Source: a virus. From it: 25,873 nucleotides of DNA. How positions within the stretch are numbered: position 1 is the first letter of the stretch; every line of letters begins with the position of its first letter. Shown here piece after piece: positions 9,201 through 17,191 of this stretch. The translations under genes were made by a program, and so were the position numbers. Under the pieces are notes generated by a model. The model did no database searches. It saw only the letters and a list, made by a program, of their open reading frames with translations, and was not told the origin of the DNA. The DNA lies in the IMG/VR virus record IMGVR_UViG_3300007722_000098, positions 1 through 25,873 of that record. One strand, 5' to 3'.

Positions 9201-10660
9201 CTATTGGCCGCCGAAATCACCAGGTCTTTTGTGCTAACTGTGAATGGATCAGTTACGTAATCACCTGAAGATTCAGACGTGCGCCGTTCAAACTCTTTTG
9301 CAAGAGTGTTATAAACTGTGACGCGGTTTTCTTTATATGGTTCCCCCAAAGCGAACTCAACTAATGGAAGGAATGATGTGTTCGACTCTGCTTGTGTTTT
9401 TGTAAGAACAACTAGTGTTGGTTGAAGTTTAAGTCGATCAGCGCCTGGGGCGGTCTCGTTTGGTTCACCAGTAGCGTTGTCAAGCAAACTAGTGTCAACA
9501 ACACTTGATACTACACTTTCCGCGGTGTCGAAGCCAACAACAATTTGGTCAGGATTGTCTGTATATTTTTTGACGACAATTGACTGTGGATCTACTTTAA
9601 GGAAATGCCCCTTTTGATAGATTAGACCACCAGTGACCGCGAACGCGTAACCGTTACCGACTACTGGAGCCGACATCGTGTTGTTTGCTACAGTAATTTT
9701 CGTTAGGTAATTCTGCGACTGAACATTCAATGCAGCAACTGTTGCAGAAGCCAAAAGTGGTTTGATTGTTGTGTGTGGTGTGATTAAGTATGCGCTACCA
9801 CCTGATGTCACTTGGATACTTGACACAACACCAAGGCTATCGGTGATTGGCGTTCCTGCAGCCCCACTACCAACAAGAGACACAACGTTTGCTGATGCAC
9901 CAGACGAGCTTCCGGTAACATTGTATCCTGGTACAAACGTCCACTCAACACTATTTGCAGACGTGTTTGTAAGATCCGCTGTTAGTGGTTTTACTTTAAG
10001 TATTAATGTGTTCGAGAAAGCGGTAGCATTAACTTCGGTAACTTGTGCTTGCGCACCTGTCGTTGCTTGCGTGAGCACATCAGATGTAGTAAATGTGCCC
10101 GAGTTTGTATTCACAGACAGCGCGCTCATGAAAACAATAATGTCGCTGTTCGAAAAGTTCACACCACCGTTATAGACATTAACGGAGAATACGGGCCAAT
10201 TGCGATCATATACTGTGAGCACATCGTTATTTGAATAGCTGCTGGCGCTGTTTGATGCTCCTGAGTTTAAATACTGAAGATATAGAGTGTTGAGGTTAGG
10301 GTCACGACTTGTTAAACCGTCCGCGTAATCAACAACCTTCGAAACAAGGTTAGCAGTATTTTTTAACCAGTATTGGTTATAAGTTAGTAGGTCGACCGGC
10401 TGATCTGTTGTGGTAACGTCAAGAATTTTAACGAACGGGTAGTAAGGGAGGTATTCAAAGTTTATACCACCAACAATTGTACCGTTTTTGAATACATGGC
10501 TACCAAAACGCTCGATCTGATTTTGAAGGATTGTTTGTAGTTGATTAATTTCGCGTGTTTGAACCGCCACACTTGGCTTGAAGAGAATCTTGTAAAATAG
10601 CTTCTCTTCGTTGTAGTCGTCAAAATATGGCGCGACGTTAAAATTTGTTTCGAGTGACAT
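6242..10660 (-). CDS. DUF4815-type giant virion protein with extra C-terminal domain, 1472 aa
   Basis: The N-terminus (FNVAPYFDDYNEEKLFYKIL, FKPSVAVQTREINQLQTILQ, then NQIERFGSHVFKNGTIVGG) matches the pattern I associate with DUF4815, found at the start of long baseplate-associated proteins of T4-like and other contractile phages. The body is long and beta-rich, with Asn/Ser/Thr/Val loops. Residues about 1317-1472 are different: CKIICTKLHELGLLPDHIFL, ADQKFGNMLRASKPSTYRGY and VAWATTVVEWMEGKGP, an alpha-helical stretch, then a hydrophobic segment (GVIAGLSLWVMASFFYMISQ) just before the end. This tail resembles a C-terminal domain I have seen on phage and prophage tail proteins, but I know no function for it. 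The ATG has a strong GAGGA site and follows gp8 by 11 nt. Likely part of the peripheral baseplate. Confidence 0.8.
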   Translation of the reverse strand: MSLETNFNVAPYFDDYNEEKLFYKILFKPSVAVQTREINQLQTILQNQIERFGSHVFKNGTIVGGINFEYLPYYPFVKILDVTTTDQPVDLLTYNQYWLKNTANLVSKVVDYADGLTSRDPNLNTLYLQYLNSGASNSASSYSNNDVLTVYDRNWPVFSVNVYNGGVNFSNSDIIVFMSALSVNTNSGTFTTSDVLTQATTGAQAQVTEVNATAFSNTLILKVKPLTADLTNTSANSVEWTFVPGYNVTGSSSGASANVVSLVGSGAAGTPITDSLGVVSSIQVTSGGSAYLITPHTTIKPLLASATVAALNVQSQNYLTKITVANNTMSAPVVGNGYAFAVTGGLIYQKGHFLKVDPQSIVVKKYTDNPDQIVVGFDTAESVVSSVVDTSLLDNATGEPNETAPGADRLKLQPTLVVLTKTQAESNTSFLPLVEFALGEPYKENRVTVYNTLAKEFERRTSESSGDYVTDPFTVSTKDLVISAANSSPNTTHFQVIVDPGVAYISGTRIETLENTLVAVPKATDTRYITNQLVTASYGSYTIVNELVGSFNVAAGSSVSLRDTAGDAITTTAAGVAIVAPGAEIGTAKLRSMMHDTGVMGLPTTQYELYLFSITMNAGKNFRDVRSVYYNGAVDGLADVKLQYDPSLNANVAVLRQSVDRQIVFDTGFTATAVVNAASYPYRAVNESLSLASNGNITISLSASEETFPYTPSTQLSDNQIENFVLVPTANAQATANLAGGAVVTNNSLVINDTSLIDVGDFLKVANTTANQIFQIAAIANSTVAVTTANATTMNTISANAVLFFPAFRPLRFTTSGNMVLSANSKVITANIGHAVSSGVAVAGSYVVQRNDVTEITRSVYRDAYVRFNISNNAGGVAGPWSLGLPDVIRLKEVYIGNSSVDTTYPKVTKNFFVNNGQTGDTYQLAALNKMSDSNLVLTGSDYLVAKVDILQHSGEGHKTVSSFTIDDTKTLADSINTINTFEIPDFGNFDLRNTIDFRPATIATANVANNANLFQITTNPSNVGTLSASTKYFPTPDSQFTYDVEHYLSRKDRVVLNRNGSFEVLTGMTGAASVKAPATPMETISLGIITIPAYPSVGAISSNTISTFMTRLVGSANGVRNPKKKYHMIKSDATTPAISRQPAQYKMTDIAALERRLKNVEAQVSFNTLENEINKLNIPSSLDPSVSRFKNGFFVDSFIDNVKVDEANKEFAAYIDFERGELHPEEMHVNMQMAFKRSDTTTNNSIVNNTLMLPYTEQRVVTQPIATGSVAGSGVRNQFQGEISVTPKTFSVEGQFEQTVTLSLAHAQPVGSYGGCKIICTKLHELGLLPDHIFLADQKFGNMLRASKPSTYRGYVAWATTVVEWMEGKGPQFMFWIRDPEIRAQTQKAVAIKWAQKIATPWANHMAYIMGEAVNDSRAGRAIMKFGLLVSSVVGRFSNNKPQQKGVIAGLSLWVMASFFYMISQLKDKES

Positions 10661-10671
10661 TTATTTTCCTC

Positions 10672-12423
10672 TTAAAACTTCAGTAGTATCTTTAATTGTT
10701 CTGTTTGTGAATTTGATCTTGGTATAGGGTTGACGTTTTCAATATAAAGCACACTTCCCGAAAAAGGTACTATGTCCTGGGGAACGCGTCCCACAACATT
10801 AGCAACTGCTCCCGAATCAACGCCAACAATCGGCTCACCAATATTAAAGGTTCCACGAACCTTCGTTAAACTCAAATATGTTGCGTCATTACTATGGAAA
10901 ACACCATTAGCAAGGGAAACATTATTTTGGTAGACGGCCTCGTCTTCAACAAACGTTCCTGAAATATAGTCGACAACGTAGCGGAACCGCTGATCAAAGG
11001 TCGTAAAATTCTTCGCCACGGTATTTATCTCGTATGAATCGACATTTCCCGAAGCAGTGTTCCCTGTTGTATAAACAGAGTCGCCAGTAACGAAAACACC
11101 AGCAGCGGCTGTTATTGTTAGTATTGTTCCACCAAAACTGGTAACGACTCCAGTTGCACCAGAAACTGGTTGTGAAATTGATACACCAGGGGTAAACACA
11201 CCAGAGACGGATGAAGCGTTTAATGTTAATTGAACGTTGGCATACAAAACATCCTTTACAATTCCTATCGTTCTAAAATCATTATCTACCGGAAGGACAC
11301 CCGATTCTGAATTAGCAAATGACACACCAAAACAGACGGCAGTTGCACCTAATTCAGAAGCTGAATTTGCCCCGTGGCCGCCTCGAGGTGAGTAAATAGG
11401 AACAAGAACTGCTGCGTTAGATATGCCGCCAGTATTACCACCAACCGTTAGCGTAACGTATGAATAATCGCTACCTCTATTAATAATCTCTACTTTATAC
11501 ATCGAGTTGCTCGTTGCTGTGTTGACTAATCCTCGTGCAACAAAACCAGACCCATCACCAACCGAAACAATATTAGGAGTTATTTCATACGTACTCGAAG
11601 AGGTTGGTGTCGTAGTAAACGCGCCGTTCGTGGTTACCCTTCTTTGGGCACCATTGTAATCAATGATAGACTTTAGCTCGCCGGCCCCTGGGCCAGAGAT
11701 AATATATAGTGCACTTCCCACATAAAAACCACTGTTTGAGCTTGCATAATTTGGAAGATCAAACTTTAAAGGATTGCCGCCGACAGAAATCTGCGAAGTA
11801 GCAAACGTATTTGCAAGAGTAGAGTCGTAATTTGATCCAGATGTGTCAACCCTTACGAGCTCAATTGCACCTGATACGGCATTACCAGCCACGTTCGCGT
11901 TCGGTTGAATTGGCATCCACAGCTGTGTCGCGAACTTTTGCCAGTTCGCCGCTAAAACACTATACATGTATTTCCATACGTAACCGTCCGATGTGCTATA
12001 ATATGCGTCCGATGGTGATGTTTGTGCAAGGCCTGGTTCAACGGTTGACGGCGCGCCACCAAAATTGTCGAGTACTTTAAACACGTCGTACTGACTTTCT
12101 GCATTAACTGCAACGTAGAAGTTTTCGCCGAAAACTACCTCTGCAGAATTATATGGTGTGTAAACCGTATCAGTTACCCACTCTACACGAGGAATCATCA
12201 ACGCAACGTCTGAATCAGCAACACGCTTCCCGAACACCATATCTTCATATGTGTTGTAAAGCACCGATTCAACCGAATCGATAGGTTGAGGGATCGATCC
12301 GTTAGCGTACGATGTTGGTTTTCCAGCGAAAACAAAGTATGTGGTGTTCGCTGCTTCAACAACCGACTCTTTAAGTTGCTCGGCATTGTGGCGCCGAAAA
12401 TTTCTCGTTACAAGAAAACTCAT
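10672..12423 (-). CDS. gp8: Baseplate wedge protein gp8 (long form, 583 aa)
   Basis: T4 gp8 (about 334 aa) is a dimeric wedge component. Matching landmarks are: an N-terminus starting VTRNFRRHNAEQL; 'ALMIPRVEW' (T4 has VIPRRDW); 'DGYVWKYMYSV' (T4 DGYVWEYLFEI); and the C-terminus 'NPIPRSNSQTEQLKILLKF' (T4 RPPIIMAMDQTEEINILFTF). The extra length comes from beta-type insertions between residues about 230 and 550, including two copies of a 'SG.F..G(D/E).(V/I)....A.G.V' module at 406-461 and 487-543. The start codon overlaps the stop of gp7 (ATGA), with GAGGT upstream, so coupled translation is likely. In the wedge it is expected to contact gp6 and gp7. Identification rests on the end motifs, which are good. 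Confidence 0.9.
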   Translation of the reverse strand: MSFLVTRNFRRHNAEQLKESVVEAANTTYFVFAGKPTSYANGSIPQPIDSVESVLYNTYEDMVFGKRVADSDVALMIPRVEWVTDTVYTPYNSAEVVFGENFYVAVNAESQYDVFKVLDNFGGAPSTVEPGLAQTSPSDAYYSTSDGYVWKYMYSVLAANWQKFATQLWMPIQPNANVAGNAVSGAIELVRVDTSGSNYDSTLANTFATSQISVGGNPLKFDLPNYASSNSGFYVGSALYIISGPGAGELKSIIDYNGAQRRVTTNGAFTTTPTSSSTYEITPNIVSVGDGSGFVARGLVNTATSNSMYKVEIINRGSDYSYVTLTVGGNTGGISNAAVLVPIYSPRGGHGANSASELGATAVCFGVSFANSESGVLPVDNDFRTIGIVKDVLYANVQLTLNASSVSGVFTPGVSISQPVSGATGVVTSFGGTILTITAAAGVFVTGDSVYTTGNTASGNVDSYEINTVAKNFTTFDQRFRYVVDYISGTFVEDEAVYQNNVSLANGVFHSNDATYLSLTKVRGTFNIGEPIVGVDSGAVANVVGRVPQDIVPFSGSVLYIENVNPIPRSNSQTEQLKILLKF

Positions 12424-14972
12424 ATTAGCGTGACCTCTGTATTACTTGCGGTTATAAGTATGTCGCCTTCCAGTTCGTGGGTTAATGTGCCGAAAAGCTT
12501 AGTACCAGCTACGTGCATTACTTGCTTCAAGACGTTTTTATATTGTTCAAAAGGAATGCTTACCTGGACATCATATGAGAAATTCTGGTAATAGTCGCCG
12601 TCATGTAGGTATTTATCACTACTCAAAAAGCCTTTTGTTCCTTTGTAGTAACCTTCTCCTGTGCCCTGTGTTTCCGCATATGTTTTCATCGACAGCGCGC
12701 TGGTCGAATTTGCGGCACTCACGCCTGTTACAGTCTCGTTTTGCAAATATCCAAATCCTGAATTATACACTTCTGCAGCAATAATTGTTCCGTTTGCAAC
12801 AATAACGTCGGCGGTGATGACAGCATTATTACCAATATTAAGGGTATTGTTATCGCGTAGGACTTGATCAATCACAGCTACCGCCCCCGATTGCTGGCCG
12901 ACAACGTTTGCAGAGTCCGCGGTCCACGTATCAAAAAACGATAACCTACGAACATTTAAAACTGTTGTGTTAGATCCCTCTTTGATTTGCTTGACTGCAG
13001 TAACAGCAATTGTTGCTGTAGTATTAACGCTGACCACGTCCGCAGTTACTAGAGAGGTTGATGTCGCCACTTGGTAAGTATTAACAAAATTGCCGGGGGT
13101 AGTGCTTGTGAGAATAACAGTAATCGTCCCCGAGTTTGCCGCAATCGACGCACTATGCACATAACCAACAGCGATGTTTCCGCCACCGTTATCCTGGTAG
13201 ATTGCTTCGCCAACGTCGACAGCAGAATTCCCACCAAAATTACTCACTGTTAACACCGTCGCCGGTGGGGTATTGATTTGTTCAACAATTTCTAACGTTG
13301 CGAATTCTGAAGAAGCGTTAGACACATACAAAATATAATCGTGCTTATCGTGTGCAGATGTTTTTGCTTCAAAAACTTTTACAAACGGAATCTTCGTATA
13401 ATCTTGCCCACCATCGATACTCGTAAGAGTGGCAATTGCCCCAATCGTGTAATCGGAAATATCTAAACAATCGTAAATAACAGTGGCATTGTTTCCAGAA
13501 GGGAATTTTTGAAAACCAAACCCAGGGCCACCAGTGTTCGAATTAGATGTGTCGAGTCGGACGTCAACAAACCGCACGTTACCAGTATTAAAGTCCCTGA
13601 TGAATGTGTTATCAATTCGGACATCTTCTTCGTAACTCAAATCGCCAATATTGAATGTTGCGCCTGACCCAAGGCCTACACTCGTAATAACAACATTACC
13701 ACCACTCGACGAGTAAAGGAAATTATGTGGAAGTTCAGAAAAGGCTCCAGTAACGTCAATAACTCCCAGTGAAGATGAATTCGAACCTATCATGTTTCCG
13801 GTGGCTGTCGTTGAAGTAAATACGTTGCCTAATCCTTGTGCTGTATTTCCTGCACGGTAAACGAGACCTGATGGGTTACCGTTTGCAATGTCGCCTGATC
13901 TCGGCGAAGCTAGAATAATACCTGACGTGTTACCGGCATCATATGTTATCCCCATCACTACAGCGTTCCCTGCAAGATTATTATTTGCGTAGTAAGCTTC
14001 AAGAACATCACCAGCCACAAAAATCCCCGAGCCAGTATCAAAATCAAAAGTTAACGTTGGTTGCGTGACGGTATCAAAAATTTTGGTTGGTTCGAGATTA
14101 CCTGTAAAATCCAACACCTTTGTCGACACCAAAACTTCAGCATTAGTTGTGTATCCAAATCCTCCGGCGACAGACTCAAAAACAAGAGAGAACCTAACGA
14201 CACCCGTCTCGTTTGAAATCTCTGTTACACGAACGATACCACCACCACCGGAACCAGTAGTAATGTTAACAAGGTCACCAACCGAAAAGTTTTCACCGCC
14301 TGTTATAATATCTACAGCAGATAATGAACCAAGCACTTTTGGGAAACCTTCAATCAACGGGTTACCCTGAAGCGTGATGATTTCGCCAGCGGAAAATGTG
14401 CCAATAACATTACTCATGAAAAGCACGGCGCGGTATTTTCCAACGACACGTTTAGTAATAATGCTTTCAGCAAACGCCGTAGCTCCTGACTGCGTTCCAA
14501 TAACTTGTTTTTGAACAAGCTCGGCGAGATTTGGCGCGCCCGGCAGCAACTCAAGGTATACTGGTTTATACCATTTGCCGTCGGACAATTTAAAGATATC
14601 CTCTTTTGGATAATACAAAGTAGGAGCTGCATTATATACTGACCGGAAGAAAATCTCGTACCCACGTTCCGACCCTTTGGAACGGTAGAAATCCATAATA
14701 TGCTTAACCAAAAACCGCGTGTCATTAACAGCGAGTTCAAAAGGGAAATATTTGAGATACTTTTCTTTGAAGTGTATTATAAATTGATCGAGTGTTTCGT
14801 CAATGTCTCCATACTCGCTAAGATTTCGAGAGTGGTATGTTGGGTTACCTGAGGCTTCCATATACTCAAAATATGCACGAACAAACTCTACGAAATTTGG
14901 ACCCTCGTCTCGGTAAAACGCAGGAAATTGCCGTTTTACAAAAAACGAAATATTGTCTTCAATGAGCTGCAT
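12420..14972 (-). CDS. gp7: Baseplate wedge protein gp7 (short form, 850 aa)
   Basis: The N-terminal 160 residues (FVKRQFPAFYRDEGPNFVEF, VRAYFEYMEASGNPTYHSRN, FYRSKGSERGYEIFFRSVYN and a K/GTQSGATA block) align in order with the C-terminal third of T4 gp7 ('NFEAFCEAYIQYLSDGYGTQYNNLRNL', 'FYSTKGIEASYKFLFKVLYN', 'GQTIYTATGRC'; shown in part). The end (YYQNFSYDVQVSIPFEQYKN, VLKQVMHVAGTKLFGTL) matches T4 'YYVMKIKSNLPSSRWKSDVI'. T4 gp7 is about 1032 aa, with a large N-terminal propeller-like region absent here. Instead about 500 residues of Gly/Asn/Thr-rich beta modules lie between the two conserved blocks. TAATG overlap with gp6. Ties the wedge together between gp6, gp8 and outer proteins. Confidence 0.85.
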   Translation of the reverse strand: MQLIEDNISFFVKRQFPAFYRDEGPNFVEFVRAYFEYMEASGNPTYHSRNLSEYGDIDETLDQFIIHFKEKYLKYFPFELAVNDTRFLVKHIMDFYRSKGSERGYEIFFRSVYNAAPTLYYPKEDIFKLSDGKWYKPVYLELLPGAPNLAELVQKQVIGTQSGATAFAESIITKRVVGKYRAVLFMSNVIGTFSAGEIITLQGNPLIEGFPKVLGSLSAVDIITGGENFSVGDLVNITTGSGGGGIVRVTEISNETGVVRFSLVFESVAGGFGYTTNAEVLVSTKVLDFTGNLEPTKIFDTVTQPTLTFDFDTGSGIFVAGDVLEAYYANNNLAGNAVVMGITYDAGNTSGIILASPRSGDIANGNPSGLVYRAGNTAQGLGNVFTSTTATGNMIGSNSSSLGVIDVTGAFSELPHNFLYSSSGGNVVITSVGLGSGATFNIGDLSYEEDVRIDNTFIRDFNTGNVRFVDVRLDTSNSNTGGPGFGFQKFPSGNNATVIYDCLDISDYTIGAIATLTSIDGGQDYTKIPFVKVFEAKTSAHDKHDYILYVSNASSEFATLEIVEQINTPPATVLTVSNFGGNSAVDVGEAIYQDNGGGNIAVGYVHSASIAANSGTITVILTSTTPGNFVNTYQVATSTSLVTADVVSVNTTATIAVTAVKQIKEGSNTTVLNVRRLSFFDTWTADSANVVGQQSGAVAVIDQVLRDNNTLNIGNNAVITADVIVANGTIIAAEVYNSGFGYLQNETVTGVSAANSTSALSMKTYAETQGTGEGYYKGTKGFLSSDKYLHDGDYYQNFSYDVQVSIPFEQYKNVLKQVMHVAGTKLFGTLTHELEGDILITASNTEVTLI

Positions 14973-16768
14973 TACTCTCTTACCTTTATCACATTGATAT
15001 TAATGTCGCTCTCGAGGATTCGAAGAATGACATTACGGCGCGAGAAAATATCTTTACTTTCGGGCACAGCATAGAATTTAATAAGACCTCCAGGAGCTGA
15101 TGCTGGCGCAAAATTTGTTAGGACGATTCTTCCTGTTTGGTAATCAACAGTGCCGATAGGTTCAACAACACTAGTGAACCCCGATCGATCTGTAACTATG
15201 TTTAACGTCCCAGTATTATCCATGATTGAACAAATAATACCTTTATATGTAAACAGCGAGGTAGTCACAGTATGTGCCGCATCTGACGAAAAGGTGCTCT
15301 CTGTCACATAGTACTCTCTAGAGAGTGGAAGATCAAAGTTTATGATGTAATTTTTAAGAGTGCCGAAATCCAATATTGGAGCAGCGAGAAACTTGAGTGC
15401 AGCGATTGTGGTCTCGTTACTAACGATTGACGAATCAGCATTATCAATTTCGTTGACCAATTTGCTATATCGCAGTGTTGCTTCAAAATCATCAAGATTT
15501 AAACTGCTATATCCATTTATAGCCCCTTGCACTAACGTTGCAATCTCTTCTGATTGTTTTTGTGTGACGTTAATGTTGTATCGGACTGTCGTGTCAACAT
15601 CAACATACGTAAAATCAGGGTCGACAATGACGGGTGTAATTGTTAGGGGTGTTCGTGTTTTAATAAAGCTGAGATATGCAGCCTTATTCACATCAGGTAT
15701 ACCATCGGAATCAGCAATATCAACAGTAATGAAAACTTTACCAAACTGTGGTGGCTCGGCGTCTTCGCCGCCGTATACGTTCAAAGATTGAATCTCAGGA
15801 AACTGAATTTGTAGAAGTGTTTTGTAGTCGTTTGTTGTCACGGCGCGCTCTTGTGTTGCAACGGCGCGCGGAGCATTAAATCTAATTGATTCGATTGACT
15901 CGCTAATACTACCACTTATTGCAGCGCTAACAGTTGTTATTGCAACATTTGTGTGACTATCAATCGCACCATCATTGAGGAACATGTCGACGCCGTTCGG
16001 AAGCTCGCCGTTACAAGCTGTGTATGATGCAACAATCGTTGCACCTTCTTTTGGTGTGCGGCCAAAAGTTCCGTCACCAAATAGTATCTCATATTGACCA
16101 TTAACAGTCGGTTGAATAAAGAACACTTCCGATGTTGGGCTAACACCAAACAATGAAAACGCTCTATTGTATGAAAGTTGAGCGGCACCGTTATCTTCTA
16201 CTACAGCAACAGCGAGTGATGCGAGATCAATTGTTGGGTTTGAGATGTTGAATTTTTGGATTGCTGCTGAATTAAAGACAAAACTATCGCTTGTATACAC
16301 ACCTTCGTAAATAGGAAGATCTGATACAACGTATGCCCCATTGGCGGTCGCGTTGTTAATTACATATGAGCGATCAGTAACAAAAGTATAGCTCTTACTG
16401 CCGCGGCGCCCTGTAAACGACGTTCCCTTTCTAACAAGCACAGATGACACGGGTGTAGTTGGGGTTATTGAGAGGTCTATTGTCGCTTGGGCTGCGGAAA
16501 AACTTCGTGGTGTGTAGTTGAGTTCTTTTGCGTGCGAAATAACGCTGTCTCTTAGCTGCGCTGTGTCCATAAACATTTCTGACGCAACCATGTTTGTGTA
16601 AAACGAATTTAGGTACGTATTGTATGCAAGAATTTCTAAGAGAACATTGATGTTCGACCCTTCAAAATCAACGTCGCGGAACGCGGTGTTATTTTGAAAG
16701 TGATTTTTTAGGTTCTGTTTGATTGTATCAAAATCTAAACCTACTAAATTTACTGATGTATTTGCCAT
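14972..16768 (-). CDS. gp6: Baseplate wedge protein gp6
   Basis: At 598 aa it is close to T4 gp6 (660 aa), whose dimers form the continuous inner ring of the baseplate and which is related to the gpJ family of contractile tails. The N-terminus is characteristic: LDFDTIKQNLKNHFQNNTAF, DVDFEGSNINVLLEILAYNT and NMVASEMFMDTAQLRDSVIS. A central 'GRTPKEGATIVASYTACNGE' and 'FNAPRAVATQERAVTTNDYK' fit the J-type core, and the C-terminus 'SRRNVILRILESDININVIK' is also typical. The start lies 2 nt after the gp25 stop. Order gp25-gp6-gp7-gp8 on one strand is as expected for sequential wedge assembly. A GATAAATA box lies inside gp25, 50 nt upstream of this start. Confidence 0.95.
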   Translation of the reverse strand: MANTSVNLVGLDFDTIKQNLKNHFQNNTAFRDVDFEGSNINVLLEILAYNTYLNSFYTNMVASEMFMDTAQLRDSVISHAKELNYTPRSFSAAQATIDLSITPTTPVSSVLVRKGTSFTGRRGSKSYTFVTDRSYVINNATANGAYVVSDLPIYEGVYTSDSFVFNSAAIQKFNISNPTIDLASLAVAVVEDNGAAQLSYNRAFSLFGVSPTSEVFFIQPTVNGQYEILFGDGTFGRTPKEGATIVASYTACNGELPNGVDMFLNDGAIDSHTNVAITTVSAAISGSISESIESIRFNAPRAVATQERAVTTNDYKTLLQIQFPEIQSLNVYGGEDAEPPQFGKVFITVDIADSDGIPDVNKAAYLSFIKTRTPLTITPVIVDPDFTYVDVDTTVRYNINVTQKQSEEIATLVQGAINGYSSLNLDDFEATLRYSKLVNEIDNADSSIVSNETTIAALKFLAAPILDFGTLKNYIINFDLPLSREYYVTESTFSSDAAHTVTTSLFTYKGIICSIMDNTGTLNIVTDRSGFTSVVEPIGTVDYQTGRIVLTNFAPASAPGGLIKFYAVPESKDIFSRRNVILRILESDININVIKVRE

Positions 16769-16770
16769 TT

Positions 16771-17190
16771 TTATCGGGCTCTATTTAAAATGATGTCTAT
16801 TGATTGAATTGTTGGATTATTTATCACACGAAAAATTAATGTGACCACCATAGCATTAAGGTCAACAACGGGTGTCAAATTAACCTCTAACAAGCTCACG
16901 CGTGGCTCGTTTTCTTCAATAGCTGTCGTTATCGCACCTTTAATCGCGGACTCTGTAGACGGATCAAAATTTTCAAACAATAGCTGCCTAATGTCACACC
17001 CGAAAAACGGATTAAAAAATCGTTCACCTTTATTCGTGCTCACAATATTTCGCAGCGATTCTCTCACAGCACTTTCGTTAGTTATTTTGTAAACGTCACC
17101 AGACGAGCTTTCTAAATTCCCACCAAAATCGGAATATTTTACGATAGCTGTGCGTGCTGTATACCTATCTCGTTTTGCGACAATTGCCAC
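16771..17190 (-). CDS. gp25: Baseplate wedge protein gp25 (GPW/gp25 family)
   Basis: A 139-aa protein of the size of T4 gp25 (132 aa), member of the GPW_gp25 family shared with type VI secretion TssE. The hallmark is STNKGERFFNPFFGCDIRQL followed by LFENFDPSTESAIKGAITTA and NEPRV; the conserved E-R/P-F-G elements that nucleate sheath assembly are present. The start is GTG, not ATG: codon 17190-17188 reads GTG and is preceded at good spacing by a strong TAGGAGA ribosome site. The start lies 1 nt beyond the gp5 stop at 17192-17194. In the wedge it contacts gp6 and gp53 and the first sheath ring. Confidence 0.95.
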   Translation of the reverse strand: MAIVAKRDRYTARTAIVKYSDFGGNLESSSGDVYKITNESAVRESLRNIVSTNKGERFFNPFFGCDIRQLLFENFDPSTESAIKGAITTAIEENEPRVSLLEVNLTPVVDLNAMVVTLIFRVINNPTIQSIDIILNRAR

Positions 17191-17191
17191 T

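Noticed and set aside
16818-16825. GATAAATA on the minus strand inside gp25, 50 nt before gp6
   Set aside because: One mismatch from the late box. Similar strings occur inside gp8 (11022-11029) and gp7 (12610-12617), and CATAAATA inside the 71-aa gene (3517-3524), so chance is likely in AT-rich coding sequence. The gp6 one is placed where a promoter could act, but I would not annotate it without RNA data.
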